Shown: positions 1 to 9,063, numbered from the stretch's first letter. The stretch: 64,000 nt of DNA from Glutamicibacter mishrai (GCF_012221945.1 NZ_CP032549.1:1426001-1490000); one strand, 5' to 3'. The notes: generated from the sequence alone by a model not told the origin. Made by a program: numbers and translations.

Positions 1-482
1 TGATGTTTGATGACTGCGCGGTAGAAATCATTCGCAAGGCTAGTAGTGCAGGGTTGCTACGACTCATTGCCCATGAGCCGGTCAAGATTTCTAAGCGGCG
101 CTATCTGCATAAGCATCAGCATGCCATCTTGGCTAGCCATATCCCCCAGCGGGCCCCCGTGGTGTTCTTGGAAATCAAGGTCAGCGACTATTCGGACTTT
201 GCTCAAGATATTGAGGTACGCGGTATTACCCGTCATGGCCAGTGGATCCTTGAAGCAACAGCACCGTCAGTGTCCACCTCCATTGCGGCCATTGCCATGG
301 CTATCCGAGATAACTACGAGGTAATGCCACACATCTACTTCCGTTGGACCGAAGGCAACCCGCTGCTCAACCTCGCCAAGTTCATCTTCCTTGGACAGGG
401 TGAGATTGCACCGCTGACCCGTGAAGTCCTACGTGAAGCAGAGCCGAATCTGCAACGGCGCCCATGGGTCCACGTGGGTTAG
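1..482 (+). CDS. APC-family amino-acid permease, C-terminal part (5' end outside window)
   Basis: The reading frame is open from the first base, so this is the 3' end of a longer gene. The roughly 159 visible residues form the soluble C-terminal tail typical of large actinobacterial APC-superfamily permeases: a VVFLEIKVSDYSDF strand, HIYFRWTEGNP, FLGQGEIAPLTREVLREAE, and a terminal HVG. No membrane segment is visible; those would lie upstream. The permease would import an amino acid or related compound across the cytoplasmic membrane; the substrate cannot be told from this fragment. A strong hairpin terminator follows the stop codon by about 25 nt, so the gene is not co-transcribed with anything in the window. 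The family call rests on recognition of the conserved tail. Confidence 0.75.
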   Translation, partial: MFDDCAVEIIRKASSAGLLRLIAHEPVKISKRRYLHKHQHAILASHIPQRAPVVFLEIKVSDYSDFAQDIEVRGITRHGQWILEATAPSVSTSIAAIAMAIRDNYEVMPHIYFRWTEGNPLLNLAKFIFLGQGEIAPLTREVLREAEPNLQRRPWVHVG

Positions 483-505
483 ATCTTGTTTCATCCGGAT
501 ACTCC

Positions 506-547
506 AAACAGCCGATGCCAACTTTCGTAAGTGGGCATCGGCTGTTT
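506..547 (+). terminator. Hairpin terminator after the permease
   Basis: A perfect 14-bp inverted repeat, AAACAGCCGATGCC and its complement, with an inner ACTT/AAGT extension, ends in TTT. It lies about 25 nt after the permease stop codon. Confidence 0.8.
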
Positions 548-950
548 GTGTCTCTTCATGTGCTTACGAACAAGCTCATTCGACTTTGTCGCTTACATTT
601 CACCACGGGTCTAAGCAACCCCGAGCTGGCTTATTTCAACTCTGGATTATGCGTAAGTGCAAGATATCTGAAAGCACTCGATCCGGATGACGATCGCTTC
701 TCCAGTCCGACCGACAAGGGCCACCCAAATCTGAGATCAGTAGTTCGACGTCTGGGTACACGACTAAGCGCCCCGTCCGTCGTCGTAGTATCCACTGATC
801 ACCGCTAAGCGTAAGTGTGCACCCGTGAGCGAGACACTGTTTAAACTCTGACAACAGTCGTCGCTTGAGTTGAAACTTGTTCAGTTCAGCGGTAGTCGTT
901 GAAACTCGAATGCCCCCTGGGCAAGCTCCACACATATTGGACTAGTCCCC
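548..950. other. Gene-free stretch between permease and SDR operon
   Basis: About 400 bp between the terminator of the plus-strand permease and the 3' end of the minus-strand SDR operon. A 99-codon minus-strand frame exists but has no recognisable domain and no ribosome-binding site. I see no gene here. Confidence 0.5.
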
Positions 951-1700
951 CTACGGCATTACATCGCCGCTGTTGGGCCCCAGCGTCTGGCCAACATATA
1001 TGTCGCCGCCAGGAGACGAAGCAAGCAACAAAGCGGTAGGAGCAATTTCCGCCGGAGTACCAAATCGGCCCAGTGGTAATTCCTTCTGTTTCGCCTTTTT
1101 CCATTCCTCAGTGACCCCGTTGAGCAAAGGCGTTTCAATAGGTCCAGGAGCGATGGCATTTACCAGTATGTTCTCACCGGCAAGCTCCAAGGCCATCGCC
1201 TTGGTCATACCAATGACCCCAGCCTTGGCCGCCACATAATGCACTAATCCAGTACCACCCTTGATTCCCAACTGTGAGGCGATATTGATGATGCGGCCGC
1301 CTCCACGTTGTTTCATGTGATCAACAGCCCAGCGCCCTGCCAGAAATACACCTTTTAGGTCGATATCGATGGTCCGGTCAAAATCGTGCTCGGTCATGTC
1401 AACGAATGGCTTCTCATCAAGGATTCCGGCAGCCGTCACCAAAATATCAATGCCACCTAGCTCATCAACAATAGAGTCAAACGCGATGCGCATCGACTCC
1501 GAGCTAGTCACATCAACCGCTCTGAATATCGCAACAGTTCCCGTAGCTTGGAGCCGACCAACCACACCATCCCCCGCCGCAGCATCGCGATCTAGGATGG
1601 CAATCTTGGCACCATGCTGTGCGAAGAGTCGGGCAATCTCGGCTCCAATTCCACTGCCGCCGCCGGTGATGACTGCGACCTTATTGTCTAGCGTCTTCAT
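951..1700 (-). CDS. SDR-family NAD(P)-dependent oxidoreductase
   Basis: A 249-residue classical short-chain dehydrogenase, the usual length for the family. The N-terminal Rossmann fold carries TGGGSGIG (residues about 12-19); the NAA-equivalent is VTAAG near residue 88. The catalytic Ser lies in NIASQLG, and the Tyr/Lys pair in HYVAAK around residues 154-159. It should oxidise an alcohol or reduce a ketone with NAD(P) in the cytoplasm. It is the last gene of a five-gene minus-strand operon, 25 nt behind a second SDR. Two SDRs in tandem suggest successive or stereochemically paired steps on the same intermediate. The operon is divergent from a LacI regulator, so substrate induction is likely. 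The substrate is unknown. Confidence 0.85.
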   Translation of the reverse strand: MKTLDNKVAVITGGGSGIGAEIARLFAQHGAKIAILDRDAAAGDGVVGRLQATGTVAIFRAVDVTSSESMRIAFDSIVDELGGIDILVTAAGILDEKPFVDMTEHDFDRTIDIDLKGVFLAGRWAVDHMKQRGGGRIINIASQLGIKGGTGLVHYVAAKAGVIGMTKAMALELAGENILVNAIAPGPIETPLLNGVTEEWKKAKQKELPLGRFGTPAEIAPTALLLASSPGGDIYVGQTLGPNSGDVMP

Positions 1701-1725
1701 TCTTGTCCTCGTTTCTTTGACCGGC

Positions 1726-2511
1726 TCAGCTTGGCCAGCGAACAGTTAGCCCGCCATCAACAATTAATTGTTGTCCAGTCATATACGCTGAATCATCGCT
1801 AGTGAGGAAGCGAATGGTTCGGGCTGCCTCATCAACAGTTCCGACTCTTCCCCACGGAATGATGTTGCCGGCCGCGTCCAGTCCCGCGTCGCCAAGCGAA
1901 TTCTTTGCGTCCATGGATTGTGGGCTACGGATGAGACCCGGGATTACTGAATTGACTCGAATCTTCCGTGGAGCAAGCTCGACTGCTAGCGAGCGACAAA
2001 GTCCGAGAACTCCGGATTTTGCTGCGGCGTAATGAGCATGTTCTTCCCATCCATAAACCCCACCAGCGATGGATGATGTTGCAACCACCGCACCGCCATC
2101 AGTCATCTTGGAAGAAGCAGCTCTGAACACGCGCATTACCCCAGTAAGATCCACATCTAGCATGTCTGACCAAGCTTTATCTTCCATCTGTCCCAGTGGA
2201 TCCCGTCGGAGAATGCCAGCAGCCGCTACTGCAATATCAAGGCGTCCAAAGTGCTTGATAGCGGCGTCGGCGAGTCCATTGCAATCTTCTGTACTTCGCA
2301 CATCGGCGGCAACAGCAATGCACTCGCCACCTATATTCGCTACTGCCTTTACCGTTTCCTGAGCATCATGCGGATCTTGTGGAAAATAGTTGACCACGCT
2401 GCGTGCACCGGCTCTGGCATAAGCAATTGCTAAGGCCTGTCCAATCCCGCTTGCTCCTCCGGAAATTAGCGCAACTTTACCTTCTAGGCCGTCGTCACGT
2501 TGTACCGTCAT
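1726..2511 (-). CDS. SDR-family NAD(P)-dependent oxidoreductase
   Basis: A 261-residue classical SDR. The nucleotide-binding motif is SGGASGIG near residue 18, the catalytic Ser is in TSSIAGG, and the active-site Tyr/Lys lies in HYAAAKSG; VDGGL near the C-terminus is also typical. The ATG overlaps the stop codon of the upstream MFS gene (TAATG), which fixes the start and shows translational coupling. With the following SDR it probably performs redox steps in breakdown of the compound imported by the MFS protein. It is not a duplicate of its neighbour, since the two differ widely outside the motifs. Substrate unknown. Confidence 0.85.
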   Translation of the reverse strand: MTVQRDDGLEGKVALISGGASGIGQALAIAYARAGARSVVNYFPQDPHDAQETVKAVANIGGECIAVAADVRSTEDCNGLADAAIKHFGRLDIAVAAAGILRRDPLGQMEDKAWSDMLDVDLTGVMRVFRAASSKMTDGGAVVATSSIAGGVYGWEEHAHYAAAKSGVLGLCRSLAVELAPRKIRVNSVIPGLIRSPQSMDAKNSLGDAGLDAAGNIIPWGRVGTVDEAARTIRFLTSDDSAYMTGQQLIVDGGLTVRWPS

Positions 2512-3866
2512 TATGCCGTTACTCCTTCATTTACGAGGTCCGAGGAATCCCTGTCCTCGGATTCAACTTTCTTGGTTCCAAGCATGCATAGGGCTGAGAA
2601 GAGCAGTCCCAGTGTTCCACTACAGATCGCGGCGGCAGTCATGCTAAATCCTGAATAGAGAACGAGGCTAAGTACGCCTGAACCCGCGATTGCACCTACC
2701 GGGGCCATTACGTGAGCAACGTTCGCGCCAGTACCTCGAATGTGAGCTGGGAACGACTCTCCCATGTAATAAAGCAACGCTGAATAAGGTCCCGTCAGGA
2801 AGAACAAGGTTAGACCATACATTGCGATAACGAACCATGTACTGCCAGGAATAAGCAGCATGCACAGACTTGAAGCGGCACCCGCAAACCAGCCGAATAT
2901 CACTGTGGATCGACGACCGATCCTGTCTCCCAGCCAGCCATGGAAAAGGTAGCCTATGAACCCGACAGCGTTGGCACCAATGAGAATTACGAGCGCATTT
3001 TCAAACGAAACGCCCTTGGCCCCCACCAATACGGTGGTACCCAGAACCGAAAAAACCTGAATGCCGATCCAGTTAAAGAACCAGGCAAGGGAAAGGAAAA
3101 TCGTATGTCTACGTAGCCCCTTGGAAAATACTTCTTTGAGGCCACCTTTAGATTTTTCGCCTAGCGCTAGTCCATGTTCGTCGACAAGCGCCTTGGCCCC
3201 ATCCAGGTCCCCAACAGCTTGTCGTCGTTTCGCCTCTTTGATGGCCGCGAAGGTTGGCGATTCTGGCAGGCGCGTGGCCCACAGCGCGACAGCTACAGCC
3301 GCGGTTCCAGCCACCACAAAGCTCCAGCGCCACCCTATAACGGGCAACAGGAGCGCTGACATGGTAGCTGCGACGAGAGCCCCGATCGGATATCCAGCTT
3401 GAACAACAGAAAAGAAGAACCCTTTGTTCTTAACATCCTTGTAGATCTCGCTGAGATAAACGGCGTTCACCACTTCCTCTGACAGGGATAAACCCGTCAC
3501 GGAACGAATGATCACAAATGCCACGGCTCCGCCGGCTAATCCGGTCACACCCGAAGCTATGCCGCCACCGATCATAAGAATGACCAAGGCATTTCGACGG
3601 CCCAACTTATCGATGATGGGGCCAACGGCGAGAGAAACAAGAAATACGCCCGCCTGAGCAATGGTGTTTATCGTCGTGGATTGCGCTGTGCTCCAACCGA
3701 AGTCCTCCGCAATCAGTGGCAGCAAAGTGCCAAAAAGCGTGAAGTCATAGACTGAAGCTACCCAGGCCACGAAACAGACAATCGAAACGTTACGGATCAT
3801 TTTCGGTGTCACGGCAACGTCCCATGGGGCGACAGGACCGCGAACGTTGGTACTGGAATCGGACAT
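2511..3866 (-). CDS. MFS transporter (sugar/aromatic-acid porter type)
   Basis: A 451-residue major-facilitator permease with about 12 hydrophobic segments. The inter-helix motif DKLGRRN follows TM2 and its repeat GDRIGRRS follows TM8, as in sugar porter and aromatic acid:H+ symporter families. I place the start at ATG 3866 (MSDSSTNVRG), because an AAGGAAA ribosome-binding site lies just upstream; the frame stays open to 3989 but that extension has no such site and overlaps the upstream gene. It sits between the deacetylase-like gene (28-nt gap) and the SDR (1-nt overlap) and most likely imports the operon's substrate. The substrate is not evident. Confidence 0.85.
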   Translation of the reverse strand: MSDSSTNVRGPVAPWDVAVTPKMIRNVSIVCFVAWVASVYDFTLFGTLLPLIAEDFGWSTAQSTTINTIAQAGVFLVSLAVGPIIDKLGRRNALVILMIGGGIASGVTGLAGGAVAFVIIRSVTGLSLSEEVVNAVYLSEIYKDVKNKGFFFSVVQAGYPIGALVAATMSALLLPVIGWRWSFVVAGTAAVAVALWATRLPESPTFAAIKEAKRRQAVGDLDGAKALVDEHGLALGEKSKGGLKEVFSKGLRRHTIFLSLAWFFNWIGIQVFSVLGTTVLVGAKGVSFENALVILIGANAVGFIGYLFHGWLGDRIGRRSTVIFGWFAGAASSLCMLLIPGSTWFVIAMYGLTLFFLTGPYSALLYYMGESFPAHIRGTGANVAHVMAPVGAIAGSGVLSLVLYSGFSMTAAAICSGTLGLLFSALCMLGTKKVESEDRDSSDLVNEGVTA

Positions 3867-3894
3867 GATTTTCCTTAGGTCTAGATGCGAAGGG

Positions 3895-4782
3895 TTATCC
3901 CGCGGAGCGCGGTGATCGTTTTGCGAAGTCGCGTGCAACATCTTCCATGAAGGAGAATTCGACACCATCGTGGCTTTGCATGTGATCAAATAGCCGTTCT
4001 AGCATCAGCAAGTTCTGTGGTCGCCCAGAAACATCTGGATGGATGGTAATCGGGAATACCGCGTAATCCTTTTCCCGGTAGACCCAGTCAAATTGGTCTT
4101 TCCACAACTGTTCAACGTCACGGGGCGAGACGAATCCGTGGCTATTTGGGCTCGACTTGATGAACATCATGGGAGGAAGGTCATCCAAGTACCAGGACGC
4201 CGGAATCTCAATGAGATCGGTTTCTTCCCCACGCACCAATGGCTTCATCCAGTCTCTGGCTGAGGCGGCGTCGTAATCGATCTTCGTCCACGAATCACCC
4301 ACACGTACGTAATACGGAGTGTGATCATCGTGCATCAGAGAATGGTCGTAAAGAAAACCACGTTCCAACAGGATCTCGTTAGTCACCTTTGAAAATTCCC
4401 ACCACGGTGCGACATATCCAACTGGCTTCTTACCTGAACGGCGCTCGATGAGATCAGTGCAGTAGTCGAGAATCTCAGTTTCCTGAGTCCGGGTCATCGC
4501 AATCGGATTTTCGTGCGAATATCCGTGGACACCGATTTCATGCCCAGCGGCTACAACCTGCTCAAACTGCTCTGGAAAGGTTTCAATTGAGTGTCCTGGC
4601 CAAAACCAAGTCACTGGAATGTCGCGTCGTTGCGCCAGTTGAAGCAGGCGTGGGACGCCGACTTCTCCCGCGAACATGCCGCGTGAAATGTCGCCTGGCG
4701 AGTCTTCGCCACCGTAGGAGCCGAGCCATCCTCCTACTGCGTCAACATCGATACCGACAGATACATAGATCTTCTTGGACAT
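3895..4782 (-). CDS. Polysaccharide-deacetylase-fold hydrolase (PuuE/imidase-like)
   Basis: A 295-residue NodB-homology-domain protein. Near the start it reads [17 protein letters not shown], and the metal-binding HGYSH motif ([13 protein letters not shown]) follows, with VTWFWPGH before it and [13 protein letters not shown] near the C-terminus. This arrangement resembles the PuuE allantoinase / HpPgdA / cyclic-imidase branch more than secreted xylan or chitin deacetylases. No signal peptide is present, so it acts in the cytoplasm. The start at 4782 is set by GAAAGGAAAG. It follows the asparaginase-like gene by 17 nt. Context with an amidohydrolase and dehydrogenases favours hydrolysis of a C-N bond in a small molecule, possibly a cyclic imide or amide; that is inference. 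Confidence 0.75.
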   Translation of the reverse strand: MSKKIYVSVGIDVDAVGGWLGSYGGEDSPGDISRGMFAGEVGVPRLLQLAQRRDIPVTWFWPGHSIETFPEQFEQVVAAGHEIGVHGYSHENPIAMTRTQETEILDYCTDLIERRSGKKPVGYVAPWWEFSKVTNEILLERGFLYDHSLMHDDHTPYYVRVGDSWTKIDYDAASARDWMKPLVRGEETDLIEIPASWYLDDLPPMMFIKSSPNSHGFVSPRDVEQLWKDQFDWVYREKDYAVFPITIHPDVSGRPQNLLMLERLFDHMQSHDGVEFSFMEDVARDFAKRSPRSAG

Positions 4783-4799
4783 TTTCTTTCCTTTCTTAT

Positions 4800-5804
4800 T
4801 CAGCGATAGCTGCTGAATAGTTCCTTGAATTCGAAAACCGAAACTTCTTGAGTAATGAGGCAAGCCGCCAATATTCGCGCTTGGAACGGGCTAAGAACTC
4901 CAGCGCTTACTGCTCCTGCGGCAATCAAATCCACACCACCGCCATTGCCATAGATTGGAACCACTGGTCCAGATGGTGCCCTGCTAGCTAAAACAACTGG
5001 CACTCCCATGTCAGTCAGGTGCATGACCGCTTCAACATAACCAGGACCTGCGTTCCCAACGCCTGTACCCGCCAAGACGACTGCATTCGCGCCGCCACGT
5101 GCAGCTTTGATCAATTCACCAGAATCAGAACCGGGATAGGCGAAATGGACGTCAATTCGGACTGAACCAAAGCCATTGGCAGGTAAGGCCAAAGTCGAGC
5201 GTCGGTCAGGAGTAGCGACCATCTCCAGTTTGTTGTCATGGAACGTTGCCACCGTTGCTCCGCCTGAGAACGGCTGACTAGCTGTGGTGTGAGACTTTCG
5301 TACGCCTCTTGCCGACTGAACTACACCGTCAAAGCACACCAGCGCGCCCATACTGCTCACCCTTGGATCGGTTGCTGCCAAGATCGCCTGTCTGAGATTT
5401 CGCGGACCATCTGTATCCGCATGCTCTGCTGAACGCTGCGCACCAGTAAAAATAACTGCTTTAGAACCGTCGTTGACAAGCTCACTTAGAAACGCCGTTT
5501 CTTCCATGGTGTCAGTGCCATGAGTTACTACCACCGCGTTGATGTGCGGATCCTTGATCCGGTTCTGTATTTGATCGACGATCATCAAGATCTGACTCAT
5601 GTCCAAGGCGTAGCTACCGGTTAGCAGGAGGTCCTCCGACGAGACTTCCAGGTCACCCTCTACGGATGTAACCCCAATGATGTCCGCGATGCCAACCGAA
5701 GCGACAGCCCCGGAAGTCGAATCGTCGAGATCATTTGAACGACTCGCACTTTCAGGCTTAGAGGCAATCGTCCCTCCGGTACCGATGATGTGAACTCTCG
5801 TCAA
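4800..5804 (-). CDS. Type I/II asparaginase-family amidohydrolase
   Basis: A 334-residue asparaginase-fold protein with both catalytic threonine motifs: GTGGTIAS at the extreme N-terminus and [13 protein letters not shown] near residue 100, with the second-domain [12 protein letters not shown]. It hydrolyses an amide such as asparagine, glutamine or a half-amide in the cytoplasm; there is no signal peptide. I choose the TTG at 5804 (LTRVHIIG), preceded by GAGGGA at good spacing; an ATG at 5888 would add 28 residues overlapping the operator. It is the first gene of the five-gene operon and its promoter region holds LacI-type palindromes. True asparaginase activity is possible, but the operon context suggests a more specialised amide. 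Confidence 0.8.
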   Translation of the reverse strand: MTRVHIIGTGGTIASKPESASRSNDLDDSTSGAVASVGIADIIGVTSVEGDLEVSSEDLLLTGSYALDMSQILMIVDQIQNRIKDPHINAVVVTHGTDTMEETAFLSELVNDGSKAVIFTGAQRSAEHADTDGPRNLRQAILAATDPRVSSMGALVCFDGVVQSARGVRKSHTTASQPFSGGATVATFHDNKLEMVATPDRRSTLALPANGFGSVRIDVHFAYPGSDSGELIKAARGGANAVVLAGTGVGNAGPGYVEAVMHLTDMGVPVVLASRAPSGPVVPIYGNGGGVDLIAAGAVSAGVLSPFQARILAACLITQEVSVFEFKELFSSYR

Positions 5805-5841
5805 TTCGTTTTCCCTCAATTTCTTTGCTTTGTCGACAACT

Positions 5842-5869
5842 ACACAAACGATTGCCACAAACGTTTGTG
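5842..5869. promoter_or_regulatory. LacI-type operator pair in the divergent promoter
   Basis: A perfect 14-bp palindrome CACAAACGTTTGTG at 5856-5869 has the central CG typical of LacI-family sites. A second, imperfect copy (ACACAAACGATTG) lies just beside it at 5842-5854. They sit between the asparaginase-like start (5804) and the LacI-family gene (5997), so the regulator probably controls the operon and itself. Confidence 0.7.
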
Positions 5870-5996
5870 TTGTGTCGTAGAACACCATAAGTGACGGGGC
5901 TTACTTGGCGCAAGGGAAAATTTTCATAAAGTAGACTGGCAACGCAATGACACAAAGACCAAAGTCGTCTTTGACCGCAGGAAAGGCGGTGAGCAC

Positions 5997-7001
5997 GTGG
6001 CCAGACGAAGCGCAGTAACACTCAAGGAGTTAGCTCAGGCGCTAGAACTGAGCCCTTCGACGGTCTCCCGCGTACTCAATGATCCATCTGGTATCGACTC
6101 TCGCTGGGCTTCGCCCGAAACGAACCAAAAGATTTATGACCTCGCTACTGAACTGGGATACGTCAAGAATCAGTACGCCGCTTCATTAAGAACTGCTAAA
6201 TCTCTCCTGATCGGCGTCGTGGTTCCAAGACTTCAGGACTACGTGCTCGCCACCATGTATGAAGGAATTGACGAAGCTGCACTCGAACACGGTTACGCCG
6301 CGGTCGTCGCAAATTCTCTAGACCAACCCGCCACCCACGACCTGCGTGTCCGTAAATTCTTGGATCGCAGAATCGACGGACTCATCCTTGGCGACACTCC
6401 ATTTGATGGGGCGACGTTGAAGTCTCTAGATAAAGAAAAAGTACCATTTGTCCTGGTCAACCGCAGATCTCCAGGACATTTATCTGTCACGTGCAACGAC
6501 CAAATGGGCGGGCGTCTCGTGGGTGAACACTTCGCGGAGTTTGGTTCAAAGAAAATTTTTCTACTCGCTGGTGATCATCGAATGTCCACGTCGATTGATC
6601 GCACAACAGGCTTCATCGAAGCTCTAGCAGAACAGGGAATTCATCTTCCTGTCAGCCACATCGCTTACGGTGGATTCGATACGTCTAGTGGCGAAAAAGC
6701 CACTCGTGATCTGCTCGATGCACACGGCATTCCGGAAGCAATATTCGCTGTCAACGATTTCGCCGCCATTGGCGCTTTAGGTGTTCTACGCGAGCGCGGT
6801 CTTAAGGTTCCGGAAGATGTGAAGGTAGTTGGATATAACGACACTCCCCTTGCCAGCGGAGTTGGCCTGACTTCCGTGCATTCGCCGATGCATGAGATTG
6901 GGCGCAGGGGGTTTGACCTACTTTTGAAGAACATTCAAGGCGAAGAATGCGAGAGCGTCCAGCTTGATACAAATCTCGTGATTCGTTCAACGTCGCGGTA
7001 A
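5997..7001 (+). CDS. LacI-family transcriptional regulator
   Basis: A 334-residue LacI/GalR regulator. The N-terminal helix-turn-helix reads VTLKELAQALELSPSTVSRV, followed by LND and the hinge region. The periplasmic-binding-protein-like ligand domain starts at SLLIGVVVPRLQDY and ends with VGYNDTPLASGVGLTSVHSP. It starts with GTG at 5997 behind GGAAAGG. It is divergent from the five-gene operon, and matching palindromes lie in the shared promoter region. It most likely represses the operon until a pathway metabolite binds. No other regulator is nearby. The ligand is unknown, though LacI regulators usually bind sugars or small hydroxylated or amide compounds. Confidence 0.9.
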   Translation: MARRSAVTLKELAQALELSPSTVSRVLNDPSGIDSRWASPETNQKIYDLATELGYVKNQYAASLRTAKSLLIGVVVPRLQDYVLATMYEGIDEAALEHGYAAVVANSLDQPATHDLRVRKFLDRRIDGLILGDTPFDGATLKSLDKEKVPFVLVNRRSPGHLSVTCNDQMGGRLVGEHFAEFGSKKIFLLAGDHRMSTSIDRTTGFIEALAEQGIHLPVSHIAYGGFDTSSGEKATRDLLDAHGIPEAIFAVNDFAAIGALGVLRERGLKVPEDVKVVGYNDTPLASGVGLTSVHSPMHEIGRRGFDLLLKNIQGEECESVQLDTNLVIRSTSR

Positions 7002-7119
7002 CCTCTTTGGTCATTGACCTCAGTGGCACACTTTGCTGTCTGTCGCTGTTGGTCTACTACTGAAATTTTTGGATAACTTCAATCGCTCAGCCGGCATGTT
7101 AAATGATCAAATGACGCAA

Positions 7120-7153
7120 GGTGGGAACTGTACTTACTTGTTCAGTTCCCACC
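7120..7153. terminator. Inverted repeat after the LacI gene
   Basis: A perfect 11-bp stem, GGTGGGAACTG and its complement, flanks a 12-nt loop. It lies 119 nt after the regulator and 39 nt beyond the minus-strand small ORF, so it could end both transcripts. No T-run follows on either strand. Confidence 0.5.
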
Positions 7154-7191
7154 CTGCCGCGCCTTGCAACGCGTTCTTTGGCTCTCTTGGC

Positions 7192-7278
7192 TTAGTACGC
7201 GATACGGCGAACCAAGCGGTAAGTGAACGCTGCGGTTCCTAAAAGGGCTACAGCGACGACTGCCTTACGAATGCTCAC
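7192..7278 (-). CDS. Small 28-residue membrane peptide (putative)
   Basis: A short frame starting with GTG at 7278 encodes MSIRKAVVAVALLGTAAFTY followed by RLVRRIAY. A near-ideal ribosome-binding site, AGGAGAGGAAA, lies 5-6 nt upstream. The product has a positive start, one hydrophobic segment of about 15 residues and an Arg-rich end, as expected of a tiny inner-membrane protein. It reads toward the inverted repeat at 7120-7153. There is no similarity I can name. The strong ribosome-binding site and the sensible topology are the reasons to believe in it; its size is the reason for doubt. Confidence 0.5.
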   Translation of the reverse strand: MSIRKAVVAVALLGTAAFTYRLVRRIAY

Positions 7279-7398
7279 CACTTTCCTCTCCTAGAACCGG
7301 GCGTTCCCGATATACATCCAGTCTCACGGTGATCTAAGTTCAAAACGTCGTCTTTTTGAACCCCCTTTGACTTATGCACTGGCAGTGCCTCGACTGAT

Positions 7399-9000
7399 TT
7401 AGTTCTGCCACGGGCGAGGCCCGCCAGCATCAAGCATGATGGATAGTGCCTGCGGCATGATCTCAGCCCGGAAGAACGTGGATTCTCCGGCGTAGTCACC
7501 ATCCAGCTGGCAGGCCACCGGCTGATCCGCTCGAATCTCAATGACCTGACCCTGCTGATGGCTCAGCGACTTCGCATCGGTGCCTAGGACAATTCCTCTA
7601 GCTATGGAGGCTAGTTCCCGAGCTCCGGTGGGCGAAGCGATCATGGCGTCGATCTTTCCATCTGTGGGGACGGCGGAAGGGATCAAGTTGATTCCACCCA
7701 TCAATCGGCCGACATTGCCAATGAGGGTCATGATCGAAGAATGGTGTTGAATCGGCTGGTCATCGATGGTGAGAGTACATTCAAAAGGTGTGAGGCTGAA
7801 CTGTTGTGCCGCAGCTACCACGTAGGCTACGGCTTTGATGGTCTTTTTCAACTCTGGATTGGTATTGCCCATAATCTTGGCATCAAAACCTAGACCACAC
7901 ATCACGGCGCAAACAGAGTTTCCTGCCTCAGTGGTGCAGCTGATCAAGTCAATGGGAACCGCTTCACCAGCAAGAGCGGTACGGATGGCTTCGCTCTCAT
8001 CTAGTGAGGCTCCAAGGTTCCTGGCTAACAGGTTTCCGGTACCCGCCGGAATCGGTGCAACCGGGATTCCTTGATTGGCTAATTCCTGGCAGACCATTCG
8101 AACCGTGCCGTCGCCTCCGGCCACGATCACCACATCAACGTTGGCATCGATAGCCTGCTGAGACATCTTGCCCCCGGGGTTTTCACGTTCGGTTTCTAGC
8201 CACAAAGGCGGCTTCCACCCTGCAGCTTGTAACTCGTACTCCACACGTCGTCTGAACAGCGCAAAGTCCAATACCTTGGTGGGGTTGTAAATTACCGCAG
8301 CACGCTTGTCACTTTGTTCAACGGGTAGGCCCAGCCCGGCCCACCCTTGAAGTATCGGACCTACCCCAGTAACCACAAGGACGCCGCTGGCCCACGTGAT
8401 TCCCAACAGGACTCCGCCAATGAGCTGGCTTGTTGTTTGGGTACGCATTATCCATTGATCGCCTAAGACCATGAGGATCAATAAGGTAGCAATAAGTCGC
8501 GAACGCAACGCTGAACTAGTTGTTAGTCGTTGTGCATGGCCCAGGGTCGCCAGCACCCAGGCAAGTACAGACACCGCCACCATATGGGCCGAGGGATAAG
8601 CGGAGATTTGATAGGTCAGCGAATCTTCAAAGGGCGAAGCTGGACGCGGCTGGTTGGTAATGAACTGAATCCCAGCGGTTATCGGAATAACGAAGGCTAC
8701 TGCTCCCAGTGCTCCGGCCAACCGTCGTATCCGGCGTCGCAAGGTCCACAATGCCATCGCCAGAATGAAAGCAAATACCAGCGCCGGATGAGTCAGCAGC
8801 GCAAACGCTTCGGCAATCTGTCCTGCAAAGCTGCGCGCATTGATCCACGGCGCCAGCGTCAGTTCATCAAGATCTTCTAATCCCCAGACTGTAGAGAGCA
8901 GAGTCCATCCAGTGAACAAGAAGATGAACTTCATGAAGAATCGGCCCTGCGCCAGTGACGCCAAATCAAAACGACCGAGAGGTTTCAAGATTCGCGTCAT
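7399..9000 (-). CDS. PAP2-like membrane domain fused to diacylglycerol/lipid kinase
   Basis: A 533-residue fusion. Residues 1 to about 225 form a multi-pass PAP2/phosphatidic-acid-phosphatase-like domain. The rest is a DAGK catalytic domain beginning RAAVIYNPTK, with the nucleotide-binding GGDGT (VVIVAGGDGTVRMV) and PIPAGTGNLLARNL, and the second lobe LGFDAKIMG. Such fusions are common in actinobacteria and act on lipid phosphates at the inner face of the membrane. The PAP2 half keeps QPRP and PSAH. However, the Lys of motif 1 is Gln, and motif 3 reads MRTQTTSQLIGG, where the family has an SR-x5-H-x3-D pattern; the nucleophilic His and the Asp are missing. The phosphatase half may therefore be a membrane anchor only. 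The kinase half looks intact. Confidence 0.85.
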   Translation of the reverse strand: MTRILKPLGRFDLASLAQGRFFMKFIFLFTGWTLLSTVWGLEDLDELTLAPWINARSFAGQIAEAFALLTHPALVFAFILAMALWTLRRRIRRLAGALGAVAFVIPITAGIQFITNQPRPASPFEDSLTYQISAYPSAHMVAVSVLAWVLATLGHAQRLTTSSALRSRLIATLLILMVLGDQWIMRTQTTSQLIGGVLLGITWASGVLVVTGVGPILQGWAGLGLPVEQSDKRAAVIYNPTKVLDFALFRRRVEYELQAAGWKPPLWLETERENPGGKMSQQAIDANVDVVIVAGGDGTVRMVCQELANQGIPVAPIPAGTGNLLARNLGASLDESEAIRTALAGEAVPIDLISCTTEAGNSVCAVMCGLGFDAKIMGNTNPELKKTIKAVAYVVAAAQQFSLTPFECTLTIDDQPIQHHSSIMTLIGNVGRLMGGINLIPSAVPTDGKIDAMIASPTGARELASIARGIVLGTDAKSLSHQQGQVIEIRADQPVACQLDGDYAGESTFFRAEIMPQALSIMLDAGGPRPWQN

Positions 9001-9063
9001 ACCTTGATTCTCACTGTGTCAGGGCAAACAGTCAATTGACCAAAACCCGGCGCTTACATGGCT

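Noticed and set aside
636..935. A 99-codon minus-strand gene downstream of the SDR operon
   Set aside because: No ribosome-binding site and no protein-like pattern that I could recognise.
7033..7242. A 69-codon plus-strand gene after the LacI gene
   Set aside because: It runs across the inverted repeat and over the small minus-strand ORF; no ribosome-binding site.
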